Below are positions 9,922 to 17,498 of a stretch of 18,121 bases of DNA, piece after piece. Position numbers and translations under genes: made by a program. The stretch lies in the NCBI GenBank assembly GCA_029263035.1, contig JAJCYF010000158.1, forward strand, positions 1 through 18,121, in the 5' to 3' direction. Under the pieces are notes generated by a model, which searched no databases, was not told the origin of the DNA, and was given only the letters and a program-made list of their open reading frames with translations. Positions within the stretch are counted from its first letter, which is position 1. The number at the start of each line of letters is the position of its first letter. The stretch is from Actinomycetes bacterium (GTDB lineage Bacteria > Actinomycetota > CADDZG01 > JAHWKV01).

Positions 9922-10848
9922 ATGTCTGCCAACGAAGCAGCCTTGATGCCTCCGGCGATAGCCGTTGAGGGCCTCCGCAAGTCCTACGGCGACCTGAAGG
10001 CCGTGGACGGCGTCAACTTCGAGGTCATAGAGGGCGAGTTCTTCGGGATCCTCGGCCCGAACGGCGCCGGCAAGACCACCACCATGGAGATGGTCGAGGG
10101 TCTGCGCAAGCCGGACGGCGGCACCATCCGCATCTTCGGAGAGTCCCCCTGGCCCAGAAACACCAGCCTGCTGCGGCGCATAGGCATCCAGCTGCAAGCA
10201 TCGGCCTTCTTCGACAAGCTCACCTCCATCGAGCAGCTGCGCACCTTCGCCGCCCTGTACGGAGTTGGAGGTGACAAAGCCGCAGAGATGCTGGAGCTGG
10301 TGGGCCTCAGCGAGAAGGCGGACACCCGGGAGGACAAGCTCTCCGGCGGGCAGAAGCAACGACTCTCAATTGCCTGCGCTCTGGTCCACGATCCCGATGT
10401 CGTCTTCCTGGACGAGCCGACCTCCGGCCTTGACCCGCAGGCCCGCCGCAACCTGTGGGACGTCCTGGAGTCCATCCGCGAGCGGGGCAAGACCATTGTC
10501 TACACCACCCACTACCTGGAGGAGGCCGAGGAGTTGTGCGACCGGGTGGCAATCATGGAGAGCGGCAAAATTCTGGCTCTGGACACGCCGGCCAGCCTGG
10601 TGAAGGGCCTGGAGGCTCCGACCCGGGTGCTCCTCAAGAAGGGAGTGATCTCAGCGGAGCTTGCCCGGGAGATAACCGGGGTGGAGTCCGCCGGTGAGGA
10701 GGGCGACCTTTTGACCATCACCACCCGGGATCCGGGTCCGGTCCTGGCGCACCTGGCGGAGAATGTGCCGCTCGACACCCTTCAGGTCCGGACGACCACC
10801 CTGGAGGACGTGTTCCTCAACCTCACCGGAAGGGCCTACCGCGAATGA
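9922..10848 (+). CDS. ABC transporter ATP-binding protein (DrrA/CcmA-type exporter)
   Basis: ATPase of an ABC-2 type export system; substrate unknown (drug, lipid or polysaccharide are typical for the family). The start is taken as ATG 9922 because GAAGGA lies four bases upstream; ATG 9910, which would add four residues, has no such signal. Counting from 9910, Walker A GPNGAGKTT is at 49-57, signature LSGGQ at 144-148, Walker B VVFLDEP at 164-170 and the switch His at 201. The last 75 or so residues form the C-terminal extension common in DrrA-like proteins, ending in TLEDVFLNLTGR, a frequent closing motif. The stop overlaps the start of the permease gene by 4 bases (ATGA), so the two are coupled. 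Confidence 0.94.
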   Translation: MSANEAALMPPAIAVEGLRKSYGDLKAVDGVNFEVIEGEFFGILGPNGAGKTTTMEMVEGLRKPDGGTIRIFGESPWPRNTSLLRRIGIQLQASAFFDKLTSIEQLRTFAALYGVGGDKAAEMLELVGLSEKADTREDKLSGGQKQRLSIACALVHDPDVVFLDEPTSGLDPQARRNLWDVLESIRERGKTIVYTTHYLEEAEELCDRVAIMESGKILALDTPASLVKGLEAPTRVLLKKGVISAELAREITGVESAGEEGDLLTITTRDPGPVLAHLAENVPLDTLQVRTTTLEDVFLNLTGRAYRE

Positions 10849-11891
10849 GCGCCTTTACCAGTCTCTCCTCCGCCGCCCTCAAGGGCTTCTTCCGGGACAA
10901 GGTCGCCCTATTCTTCAGCTTTGCCTTTCCCCTGATGTTCATAGTGATCTTCGGTTTGCTCTTCGCCGACCAGGGAGCCGAACAAATCGAGATCGGAGTG
11001 ACCGGCGACGGACCGGTGATTCAGGCCCTTGAGTCCACCGGAGCCTTTGACCTGACCGAGTTCGACACCTTCCAGGAGGGATTCGCCCAGGTCAGGGACG
11101 GCGAGCTGCCGGCGGTGGTGGCCGTAGAGGGCAGCACCGTCACCCTTCGTTTCGCCGCCAGCGACCAGACTGCCGCCGCAACCGTGCGGGGAATCGTCGA
11201 GGGCGTGGTCAACGACGTCAACCTGCGGTCGGCCGGCGTTGAGCCGCAGTTCCAGGTGCGGGCACAGCAGGTTGAGGACTCCTCCTTGAAGCCCATCCAG
11301 TTCATCGTGCCCGGCATGATGTCCTGGGGTGTGGCGCTCGGAGCGGTTTTCGGATCCGCCTTCACCCTGGTCAGCTGGCGCAAAAAGCAGGTGCTCCGGC
11401 GGATTCGTTCCGCGCCGATCGGCATCTTCACCGTCCTGGGATCCCGGTTGGTGGCCACCATGATGATCGGCATCGTCCAGGCGATCGTCTTCATCGGCGT
11501 GGGCACCCTGCCCCTGTTCGGCCTTCAGCTGGCCGGAAGGTGGTGGCTGGCGATACCGGTTCTACTGCTTGGAATCATCGCCTTCTTCGCAGTGGGCCTG
11601 GTGATCGGCGCCTTCTGCAAGACCGAGGAGGCGACCTCCGGGGTGGCCAACGCGGTCATCGTCCCCATGGCGTTCCTCTCCGGGGTCTTCTTTCCCCTCG
11701 ACGGCGCGCCGGGCTGGATGCAGACGATCTCCGACTTCATGCCGCTCAAGCACATGAATGAGGGGGTGAGTGCGTTCCTGGTGAACAACCAGGGGCCCGA
11801 GGCGCTGGTCATGCCTTCTGTGGTGCTGGCCGGCTTCACGGTCCTGATGCTTGCAATCGCCGCCAAGGTCTTCAACTGGGAGTCCAGCTGA
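10845..11891 (+). CDS. ABC-2 type transporter permease
   Basis: Membrane half of the exporter encoded with the ATPase immediately upstream. 348 residues. One transmembrane helix near the N-terminus (about 21-41) is followed by a large outside domain (about 45-150). Five further helices cluster at about 155-176, 200-222, 234-257, 266-284 and 322-342. This one-plus-five layout is that of ABC-2 permeases of the YhgE/DrrB class. The segment AFLSGVFFPLDGAPGWMQ (about 276-293) before the last helix is a family hallmark. The ATG overlaps the stop of the ATPase gene (ATGA). Nothing in the window identifies the substrate. No T-tailed terminator is visible in the 113 bases before ahcY. Confidence 0.93.
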   Translation: MSAFTSLSSAALKGFFRDKVALFFSFAFPLMFIVIFGLLFADQGAEQIEIGVTGDGPVIQALESTGAFDLTEFDTFQEGFAQVRDGELPAVVAVEGSTVTLRFAASDQTAAATVRGIVEGVVNDVNLRSAGVEPQFQVRAQQVEDSSLKPIQFIVPGMMSWGVALGAVFGSAFTLVSWRKKQVLRRIRSAPIGIFTVLGSRLVATMMIGIVQAIVFIGVGTLPLFGLQLAGRWWLAIPVLLLGIIAFFAVGLVIGAFCKTEEATSGVANAVIVPMAFLSGVFFPLDGAPGWMQTISDFMPLKHMNEGVSAFLVNNQGPEALVMPSVVLAGFTVLMLAIAAKVFNWESS

Positions 11892-12004
11892 GGCGGCTCA
11901 AACCACCGGTAATCCCCCGCAACGGTATTGTTGACAGCAGCAGGGGACGAGCCTGACTCCCCGCGACCACTTCGATTTACGTATCCCCAAGGGAGGAATC
12001 ACCC

Positions 12005-13447
12005 GTGACCCAAACGCTCGACTTCAAAGTAGCGGATCTGTCCTTAGCCGAGTTCGGACGCAAGGAGATCCGCCTGGCCGAGCACGAGATGCCCGGGCTC
12101 ATGTCCGTCCGCTCCGAGAACGCCGGCACCCAGCCGCTGGCCGGTGCCCGCATCACCGGCTCGCTGCACATGACCGTTCAAACCGCGGTGCTCATTGAAA
12201 CCCTCACCGCGCTGGGCGCAGAGGTCCGCTGGGCATCCTGCAATATCTTCTCGACCCAGGACCATGCCGCCGCTGCGGTGGCCGTCGGACCCGAAGGCAC
12301 CGTAGAGGATCCCAAGGGCATCCCGGTCTTCGCCTGGAAGGGCGAGACCATGGCCGAGTACTGGTGGTGCACCGAGCAGGCACTCACCTGGCCCGGCGAG
12401 TCCGGTCCCAACATGATCCTGGACGACGGCGGCGATGCCACCATGCTCGTCCACAAGGGCGTTGAGTACGAAAAGGCGGGCGCCGTGCCCGCGCCGGCCG
12501 ATGCCGACAGCGAGGAGTGGCAGGTCTTCCTCGGCCTGCTGAGCGAGCGCCTGGCGGACGAGCCCGGCAAGTGGACCCGCATGGCGGAGGAGATCAAGGG
12601 CGTCACGGAGGAGACCACCACCGGCGTCCACCGCCTGTACGACATGGCCCGCAACGGCCAGCTGCTCTTCCCCGCGATCAACGTCAACGACGCGGTCACC
12701 AAGTCCAAGTTCGACAACAAATACGGCTGCCGCCACTCGCTGATCGACGGCATCAACCGCGGCACCGACGTCCTCATCGGCGGCAAGACTGCCGTGGTCT
12801 GCGGCTACGGCGACGTCGGCAAAGGTTGCGCCGAGTCCCTGAGGGGCCAGGGCGCCCGGGTGATCGTCACCGAGATCGACCCCATCTGCGCGCTGCAGGC
12901 GGTCATGGATGGCTACCAGGTCACCACGCTCGAGGACGTTGTGGGCGCCACCGACATCTTCGTAACCACCACCGGCAACAAGGACATCATCACCGCCGAG
13001 CACATGAGCAAGATGAAGCACAACGCGATCGTCGGCAACATCGGCCACTTCGACAACGAAATCGACATGGCCGGCCTGACCAGGACCCCGGGGATCGTTC
13101 GGATGAACGTCAAGCCGCAGGTAGACACCTGGACCTTTCCCGACGGCCATGCGGTGATCATCCTGTCCGAGGGGCGCCTATTGAACCTGGGCAACGCCAC
13201 CGGGCATCCGAGCTTCGTGATGTCCAACAGCTTCACCAACCAGGTGATCGCCCAGATTGAAATCTTCACCAAGACCGAGGAGTACCCGATCGGTGTCTAC
13301 GTCCTGCCCAAGCACCTGGACGAGAAGGTGGCCCGCCTCCACCTGGATGCGCTGGGGGTCAAGCTGACGAAGCTGACCGAAGACCAGTCGGCATACCTGG
13401 GTATTCCGGTCGACGGGCCGTACAAGCCCGACCACTACCGGTACTAG
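12005..13447 (+). CDS. ahcY: adenosylhomocysteinase (S-adenosylhomocysteine hydrolase)
   Basis: NAD-dependent enzyme that splits S-adenosylhomocysteine into adenosine and homocysteine, removing the inhibitory product of methylation and feeding the methionine cycle in the cytoplasm. 480 residues, the length seen in actinobacteria, including the roughly 40-residue insert (about 152-190) shared by many bacterial forms. The NAD-binding loop GYGDVGKG is at 267-274; FSTQDHAAAA (82-91) and NKYGCRHSL (238-246) are active-site signatures. The C-terminus KPDHYRY is the conserved tail that reaches into the neighbouring subunit. The start is GTG 12005, with GGGAGGA about 7 bases upstream. The leader contains TTGACA (11931-11936) without a good -10. 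I saw no SAH riboswitch. Confidence 0.98.
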   Translation: MTQTLDFKVADLSLAEFGRKEIRLAEHEMPGLMSVRSENAGTQPLAGARITGSLHMTVQTAVLIETLTALGAEVRWASCNIFSTQDHAAAAVAVGPEGTVEDPKGIPVFAWKGETMAEYWWCTEQALTWPGESGPNMILDDGGDATMLVHKGVEYEKAGAVPAPADADSEEWQVFLGLLSERLADEPGKWTRMAEEIKGVTEETTTGVHRLYDMARNGQLLFPAINVNDAVTKSKFDNKYGCRHSLIDGINRGTDVLIGGKTAVVCGYGDVGKGCAESLRGQGARVIVTEIDPICALQAVMDGYQVTTLEDVVGATDIFVTTTGNKDIITAEHMSKMKHNAIVGNIGHFDNEIDMAGLTRTPGIVRMNVKPQVDTWTFPDGHAVIILSEGRLLNLGNATGHPSFVMSNSFTNQVIAQIEIFTKTEEYPIGVYVLPKHLDEKVARLHLDALGVKLTKLTEDQSAYLGIPVDGPYKPDHYRY

Positions 13448-14523
13448 GCTCCGGCCGGTCCGGGTCCCCTCAGGGAGGACTTGACCCGGTCGATCAGGTC
13501 GATCTTCGTGGGGTCGATCCCCTGGGCGATCGCCAGGTAGGTGGCAACGAAGTCACCCATGTAGATGAGATCGAACAACCTGGCGAGCGACGACGAAGCC
13601 TCGGTCCGGACCTCGCAGCTGCATGCCGCCCGGGGCTCCAGCAGGGGAACCGTCACCCGGAACCGCTCCCGGATCCGGGGGTGTTCCCCGGGGTGGCGCA
13701 GCGTCACCAGACCCGGCCGCAGGTCGGGCTGAACGCTCAAGGGGCTCCAGCCCATCACCTCGTTGTGGTTGAGCTCGGACAGCGAGTTCTCGAACGCGTG
13801 CACCTTGCTGCACTCGTTCAGTTGGCACTTCCACCGGTAGGCCGCCACCGCGCCCAGACCCTCGGCGCCGTACACCACCGGCGTGGTCCCCACCAGGTCC
13901 GCCGCCAACCTCTTTGCCGGGTTGCGGTCGTGCGGCACCTCGCGGTTCCACTGTGCGGCGCGCAGGCGGAGCAGGTCCACGGTCTCGGTGACGTCGGACT
14001 CGAACTCGTCCAGGCCCAGGCTCTGGCACACGGCCAGCAGGGGCATCGACAGGTAGCCCAGGGCGGCTCGCGGCTGAAGGCCCGATTTTAATGTGACGGC
14101 GGCACACCCATGGTCGGCGCCCCACTTCGCCAGGGTGCCGCCGGAGGAGACGGTGACGATGCGCGCTCCGGCCGAGCGGGCCTGTTCGAAGGCTTCAAGC
14201 GTCTCCTCGGTCTCCCCCGAGTACGAAACTGCGAACACCAGGGTGTCCCGGCCGACCCAACCCGGTATCCCGTACCCCTTGGAGACCCGGACCGGGAGCT
14301 TGAACCCCACCCCCATCGACGCCTTCAGTACATTGCCGGAGATGCCGGATCCACCCATGCCCAGAACGACAACGCCGTTGATGCCGGAAGCCGGGGGCAG
14401 GTTGCTTACCTGCTTGCCCAAAAGCCATCCGTCGGCCACCTGTTGAGGAAAGTCCTCGACCAGACCCAAAAAGCCGCCCGGGTCGGTCGCCGCAATCAAC
14501 CGGCCGTCGTCCAGGTCGTTCAA
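13444..14523 (-). CDS. bifunctional phosphoglucose/phosphomannose isomerase (SIS domain)
   Basis: Interconverts fructose 6-phosphate with glucose 6-phosphate and mannose 6-phosphate. The start chosen is TTG 14523, which overlaps the stop of the upstream Trm112-like gene (TTGA) and gives 359 residues beginning NDLDDGRL. A longer reading from 14589 would run antiparallel to no known family sequence and overlap that gene by 70 bases. Two SIS domains are present. GMGGSGISG is at 55-63 and SYSGETEETLEAF at 100-112, both phosphosugar-binding loops. ENSLSELNHNEVMGW (245-259) holds the catalytic Glu and His of the archaeal/actinobacterial bifunctional PGI/PMI family. Its stop codon interlocks with that of ahcY on the other strand. 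It is the last gene of the manB operon. Confidence 0.92.
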   Translation of the reverse strand: MNDLDDGRLIAATDPGGFLGLVEDFPQQVADGWLLGKQVSNLPPASGINGVVVLGMGGSGISGNVLKASMGVGFKLPVRVSKGYGIPGWVGRDTLVFAVSYSGETEETLEAFEQARSAGARIVTVSSGGTLAKWGADHGCAAVTLKSGLQPRAALGYLSMPLLAVCQSLGLDEFESDVTETVDLLRLRAAQWNREVPHDRNPAKRLAADLVGTTPVVYGAEGLGAVAAYRWKCQLNECSKVHAFENSLSELNHNEVMGWSPLSVQPDLRPGLVTLRHPGEHPRIRERFRVTVPLLEPRAACSCEVRTEASSSLARLFDLIYMGDFVATYLAIAQGIDPTKIDLIDRVKSSLRGPGPAGA

Positions 14524-14687
14524 CTCTTTGTGGCCTCGGCGACGAGCATGTGGGGGATGCCTTTGACCACGGGGTACACATACCGGCACTTGCCGGTGCA
14601 GGCGACAACCTGCTGCTCCTCGCGGTACTCGACCTCTCCCCTGCAGTTCGGGCAGATAAGCAAGCTCAACAGTTCCTGATCTACCAC
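14520..14687 (-). CDS. Trm112/UPF0434 family zinc-ribbon protein
   Basis: A 55-residue gene. GTG start at 14687 with AGAGG about 7 bases upstream. The sequence begins VDQELLSLLICPNC and holds Cys12, Cys15, Cys30 and Cys34, a short zinc ribbon (Cys34 closes the second pair). The close YPVVKGIPHMLVAEA is the family hallmark. Eukaryotic and archaeal Trm112 activates methyltransferases; the role of the bacterial proteins is unclear, and here a partner in sugar metabolism or methylation is only a guess from its position. It lies 29 bases after manB, and its stop overlaps the next start (TTGA), so it is locked between the mutase and the isomerase. Nearly the same trio is found in other actinobacteria. 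Confidence 0.9.
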   Translation of the reverse strand: MVDQELLSLLICPNCRGEVEYREEQQVVACTGKCRYVYPVVKGIPHMLVAEATKS

Positions 14688-14716
14688 TTTGTTACCTCTC
14701 TTCGAATTGGCACTGC

Positions 14717-16051
14717 CTAGAACTGGGCAATTATCCCCAGAAGCTGCTTGGTCCTGGCGGCGCCGAACTCCGGGTCCCTCGCCTCCACGTTAAGGCGGAG
14801 CAGGGGCTCGGTGTTGGATCCGCGGGCATTGAACCACCATTCGTCGTAGTCCACGGTGAGCCCGTCGGACCAGTCCTGGCGGCCGTCGGAACAGGCCTCT
14901 CCCAAAGCCTTCAGCGCCTGACTCTGGTCGGCAACCACGGAGTTAATCTCCCCCGAGTTCCAGTAACGCCGGAGCGGCTCCAGAACCTCACTCATCTTTC
15001 CACTTTGTTTGCTGAGAGCCATCATCACGTGAAGGGCACACAGGATCCCCGAATCCGCCCTGAAATTCTCCCGGAAGTAGTAGTGGCCCGAGTGCTCTCC
15101 GCCGAATGCGGCTCCGGTCTCGGCCATCACCTGTTTGATGAAGGAGTGGCCGACGCGGGTGCGTATCGGGTTGCCGCCCTTTTCGCGCACGACCTCGGGA
15201 ACCACCCGTGAGCAGATCAGGTTGTGGACGATGGAGGCGCCGGGCTCCGCGTCCAGGACCTCTCCGGCAACCAGCGCGGTGACCAGGCTGCCCGACGCCG
15301 GTTCGCCGTTCTCGTCCACCAGGAACACCCGGTCGGCGTCGCCGTCGAACGCCAGCCCCAGGTCGGCGCCGCTTTCGCGGATCGCCTTGATCAGATCCAC
15401 CAGGTTGTCCGGCTGGATCGGGTCGGCCGGGTGGTTGGGGAAGCTGCCGTCCAGCTCGAAGTAAAGAGGGATCAGCTCGACGGGAAGCCGGTCGAACACC
15501 GGCGGGACGATCAAGCCCCCCATGCCGTTGGCTGCATCGACGACGACTTTGACCGGCCGCATCTTCGAGACGTCGACGACCCTCAGACAGTGCTCGACGA
15601 AGCGGGCCAGGACATTCTGCTCGGTAACGGTTCCGGTGGTGCCGGCCGGGGCGAGCCCCTCCTCCGCCAGCTTGCGGATGTCACGCAGCCCGCTCTCCTC
15701 ACCTATTGGGGAGGCCTTCTCCCGGCACATCTTGATCCCGTTGTACTTGCCGGGGTTGTGGGACGCGGTCAGCATGGCGCCCGGCATGTCCAGATGACCG
15801 GAGGCGAAGTACATGGCGTCGGTGGAAACCAGGCCGATATCGACCACATCCACCCCCTGCTCGATCACTCCTTCGCGAAAGGCTGCGGCCAGCGGCTCCG
15901 AGGAAACCCTCATGTCGCGGCCGACCACCACGCTGGAGGCTCCGGTGACACTGGCGAAGGCGGCGCCGATCCGGCGGACTACTGTTTCGTCGATTTGTTC
16001 GGAATAAACACCCCGAACGTCGTAAGCTTTAAAGATAGCGTTGAGATCCAT
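14717..16051 (-). CDS. manB: phosphomannomutase/phosphoglucomutase
   Basis: Moves phosphate between C6 and C1 of mannose or glucose, supplying mannose 1-phosphate for GDP-mannose and hence mannosylated lipids and glycans. 444 residues. The catalytic phosphoserine is Ser97 in TASHNPGKYNG. The metal-binding loop DGDADR is at about 236-241, the sugar-binding GEHSGH at about 318-323, and the phosphate-binding RGSNTEP at about 410-416. All four alpha-D-phosphohexomutase domains are complete. The ATG at 16051 has AGGA upstream. It heads a tight operon with the Trm112-like and isomerase genes, so the enzymes act on one pool of hexose phosphates. The order matches the manB region of mycobacteria, where whiB2 is also near. 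Confidence 0.96.
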   Translation of the reverse strand: MDLNAIFKAYDVRGVYSEQIDETVVRRIGAAFASVTGASSVVVGRDMRVSSEPLAAAFREGVIEQGVDVVDIGLVSTDAMYFASGHLDMPGAMLTASHNPGKYNGIKMCREKASPIGEESGLRDIRKLAEEGLAPAGTTGTVTEQNVLARFVEHCLRVVDVSKMRPVKVVVDAANGMGGLIVPPVFDRLPVELIPLYFELDGSFPNHPADPIQPDNLVDLIKAIRESGADLGLAFDGDADRVFLVDENGEPASGSLVTALVAGEVLDAEPGASIVHNLICSRVVPEVVREKGGNPIRTRVGHSFIKQVMAETGAAFGGEHSGHYYFRENFRADSGILCALHVMMALSKQSGKMSEVLEPLRRYWNSGEINSVVADQSQALKALGEACSDGRQDWSDGLTVDYDEWWFNARGSNTEPLLRLNVEARDPEFGAARTKQLLGIIAQF

Positions 16052-16239
16052 GGGAGCATCCTAAACGGTCAACGCACCCCCGCCCGGGCCCCGCGGCACC
16101 GAAAATCTGCCCGCTAGGATTGATAGGCAACGATTGTTCTATTCTTGACAGGAATAGTTTTTACTCCGCGTCCGTTGAACATCCGCAGGCATCTGAGTCA
16201 CAATGCCGACAGTTCAACCGAAAGGCAGCACCCTAAGTT

Positions 16240-16611
16240 ATGACCCAACCAAGATCGGACGAACACCCGTCCAACAAGACGAAAACCGCTAAGGCACTGG
16301 CATCCAAGCTGGCGTCGCTGGAAGCTGAGGCGCGCTGGCAGGATCGAGCCGCCTGTAAGGGAATGGACCCGACGATCTTCTTCGGCCCTGAGCACACCGA
16401 GGTCGTCAAGGAGAAGCGGGACCGGGAGGAGGCGGCCAAAGCCGTTTGCCGCACCTGTCCGGTGAACCAGGAATGCCTGGAGCACGCGCTGGAGTCCAAA
16501 GAGGCCTACGGCATCTGGGGCGGCCTTACCGAGCTGGAGCGCAAGGCCCTGCTGCGGCGGCGCGCAAGCTCCAACGTAGTCCTCGCATCGGCACCCCGAC
16601 CCGCCAAGTAG
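16240..16611 (+). CDS. whiB: WhiB-family iron-sulfur transcription regulator, WhiB2/WhmD-like
   Basis: Wbl proteins carry a [4Fe-4S] cluster, bind the principal sigma factor and control development, division or redox response; the family is confined to actinobacteria and their phages. 123 residues. Cluster ligands are Cys39, Cys70, Cys73 and Cys79 (Cx2Cx5C). The GIWGG turn is at 91-95, followed by a basic tail with RKALLRRRASS for DNA contact. A charged N-terminal stretch of about 30 residues precedes the core. Position near manB, an isomerase, DUF3499 and ahcY matches mycobacterial whiB2 (whmD), a division regulator, so I favour that subgroup by synteny; sequence alone does not prove it. The insert between Cys39 and Cys70 is slightly long. 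A small repeat-peptide gene follows after 6 bases. Confidence 0.95.
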   Translation: MTQPRSDEHPSNKTKTAKALASKLASLEAEARWQDRAACKGMDPTIFFGPEHTEVVKEKRDREEAAKAVCRTCPVNQECLEHALESKEAYGIWGGLTELERKALLRRRASSNVVLASAPRPAK

Positions 16612-16617
16612 GTTCGA

Positions 16618-16764
16618 ATGGGGTACAAGTCGGCCGTCACCTACCAGTCGACCGTCCGGTACCAGTCCGGCGTGCGCTATGAGTCGGCCGTGCGCTATGA
16701 GAACGGCGTAAGGAATCCAACCGGACGGCCCGAGACCCCCCTGGGCAAAGGCCGGCGCACCTGA
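16618..16764 (+). CDS. 48-residue peptide with five tandem hexapeptide repeats, unknown function
   Basis: Begins ATG 16618, six bases after the whiB stop, with AGTAGG overlapping that stop as a possible weak ribosome-binding site; ends TGA 16764. After MG come five consecutive units: YKSAVT, YQSTVR, YQSGVR, YESAVR, YENGVR (16624-16713). A basic tail rich in Pro, Gly and Arg follows (NPTGRPETPLGKGRRT). The units differ at synonymous sites (TAC/TAT, TCG/TCC, GTC/GTG/GTA, CGG/CGC/AGG) while Tyr, Ser and Val stay fixed, which points to selection on the peptide rather than a young DNA duplication. No signal peptide, membrane segment or cysteine. I do not recognise a family. Possible roles: WhiB-linked regulator, nucleic-acid-binding peptide, or modified-peptide precursor; none is supported directly. 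It would be transcribed with whiB. Confidence 0.62.
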   Translation: MGYKSAVTYQSTVRYQSGVRYESAVRYENGVRNPTGRPETPLGKGRRT

Positions 16765-16770
16765 AGGGAC

Positions 16771-17091
16771 TCAGCCCGAGCTGGTAGGCGCCTTCAGCTT
16801 GAGCTCATCCGGGGTTAGCCGGCGGCCGATGTACTTGGAACGGACCCGGCCGCCCTCACGCCAGTAGGCGTACCAGTACGGACCGTGGGGACAGCGCGAA
16901 CATCCCGGCTTTCCGCAGTTGACCGGTTCCAGGCGATAGCTGACCTTGCCGGGTTTCGCCGGTCCGTCATCCTCCGGCTCGGTCTGGTCGCCCTGCTGGA
17001 CCAGCATTCCCTTGACCAGGATTTGCAGGCGCCTCAGGTCGTACTGGTCCAGGGCTCTCACCTGACGGATCAACTCACGGTCTATGGACAA
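16771..17091 (-). CDS. small DUF6788-like protein, unknown function
   Basis: 106 residues from TTG 17091, preceded by GGGG 6 bases upstream; the reading frame stays open farther back to 17286, but the extra residues are low-complexity and the frame overlaps the end of DUF3499. The N-terminal half (about 1-33) is a charged helix, with RELIRQVRALDQYDLRRLQ. The C-terminal half carries the signature NCGKPGCSRCPHGPYWYAYWRE (three Cys plus His, about 58-79), followed by GGRVRSKYIGRRL. That pattern is familiar from small uncharacterised proteins (DUF6788) and suggests a metal-binding site. It converges on the repeat-peptide ORF with only 6 bases between. A TAATAT upstream on the minus strand might be a -10 but lacks a -35. 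Confidence 0.75.
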   Translation of the reverse strand: MSIDRELIRQVRALDQYDLRRLQILVKGMLVQQGDQTEPEDDGPAKPGKVSYRLEPVNCGKPGCSRCPHGPYWYAYWREGGRVRSKYIGRRLTPDELKLKAPTSSG

Positions 17092-17183
17092 GACAATCCC
17101 CGACCCCTCGTTCAATTTGATATCAAGGGCGCAGATATTAGCCCACCCTCGGGGACTTTTCCCGGGATTGTGGCACCGGTGCG

Positions 17184-17209
17184 AAAGCCGGCCCATAGGA
17201 GCCGGCTTT
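17184..17209. terminator. 9-bp hairpin, likely terminator after DUF3499 gene
   Basis: AAAGCCGGC (17184-17192) and GCCGGCTTT (17201-17209) are exact inverted copies around an 8-base loop. The A/T ends give a symmetrical, potentially bidirectional terminator. It lies 15 bases past the DUF3499 stop on the minus strand. The T-run is only three long, so termination may be partial. Confidence 0.6.
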
Positions 17210-17224
17210 GGGGTGATGCGGGTT

Positions 17225-17491
17225 TTAGGCTGAAGCTCTGGCGGGCTGGATAACGATCTCAATAGGCCCGGACACCGTCCGGACATCCTCGATCTGCCAG
17301 CCCATTGGTGGTCTGAACCGCTTCAGATGGTCCACGCACAGGTGGAAGTGGTCGGGCTCGGAGTCCGGCTGCAGATCTTCGAGGGTCACCCGCCTGGCCA
17401 TGTAGTTGCAGTCCAAGGTAGCCACCGCCGCGGACTTGCAGGCGTTGCGGCTGCAAGCTTTGAAAGCTTCGGGAACCTCAGGCTCGTCCAT
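17225..17491 (-). CDS. DUF3499 family protein
   Basis: 88 residues, a small actinobacterial protein of unknown function. Visible features are CSRNACKSAAVATLDCNY (about 13-30) and HLCVDHLKRFRPPMGWQIED (about 50-69). The paired Cys near the N-terminus and Cys/His in the second segment suggest a small zinc-binding fold, and PPxGWxI is the hallmark of the family. In other actinobacteria this gene sits near manB and a whiB gene, as here. The ATG at 17491 is supported by a promoter whose predicted start point falls on the ATG. No Shine-Dalgarno is present, so it is probably translated from a leaderless message. A hairpin terminator follows. Confidence 0.88.
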   Translation of the reverse strand: MDEPEVPEAFKACSRNACKSAAVATLDCNYMARRVTLEDLQPDSEPDHFHLCVDHLKRFRPPMGWQIEDVRTVSGPIEIVIQPARASA

Positions 17492-17498
17492 GCCGGGG

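Noticed and set aside
11931..11936. TTGACA as ahcY promoter -35
   Set aside because: No acceptable -10 lies 16 to 18 bases downstream.
11892..12004. SAH riboswitch ahead of ahcY
   Set aside because: The place is right, but the leader shows only a GGGGA/TCCCC hairpin and none of the SAH-riboswitch core I know.
12044..13150. Long open frame on the minus strand opposite ahcY
   Set aside because: Shadow of ahcY, rich in Gly, Val, Asp and Ala, with no domain or ribosome-binding site.
13444..14589. Isomerase with the longer N-terminus starting at 14589
   Set aside because: The extra residues match no SIS-isomerase start and overlap the Trm112-like gene; TTG 14523 fits both genes.
16145..16150. 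TTGACA as whiB promoter -35
   Set aside because: The -10 position 17 bases on is GC-rich (GCGTCC); no convincing pair, so not listed as a promoter.
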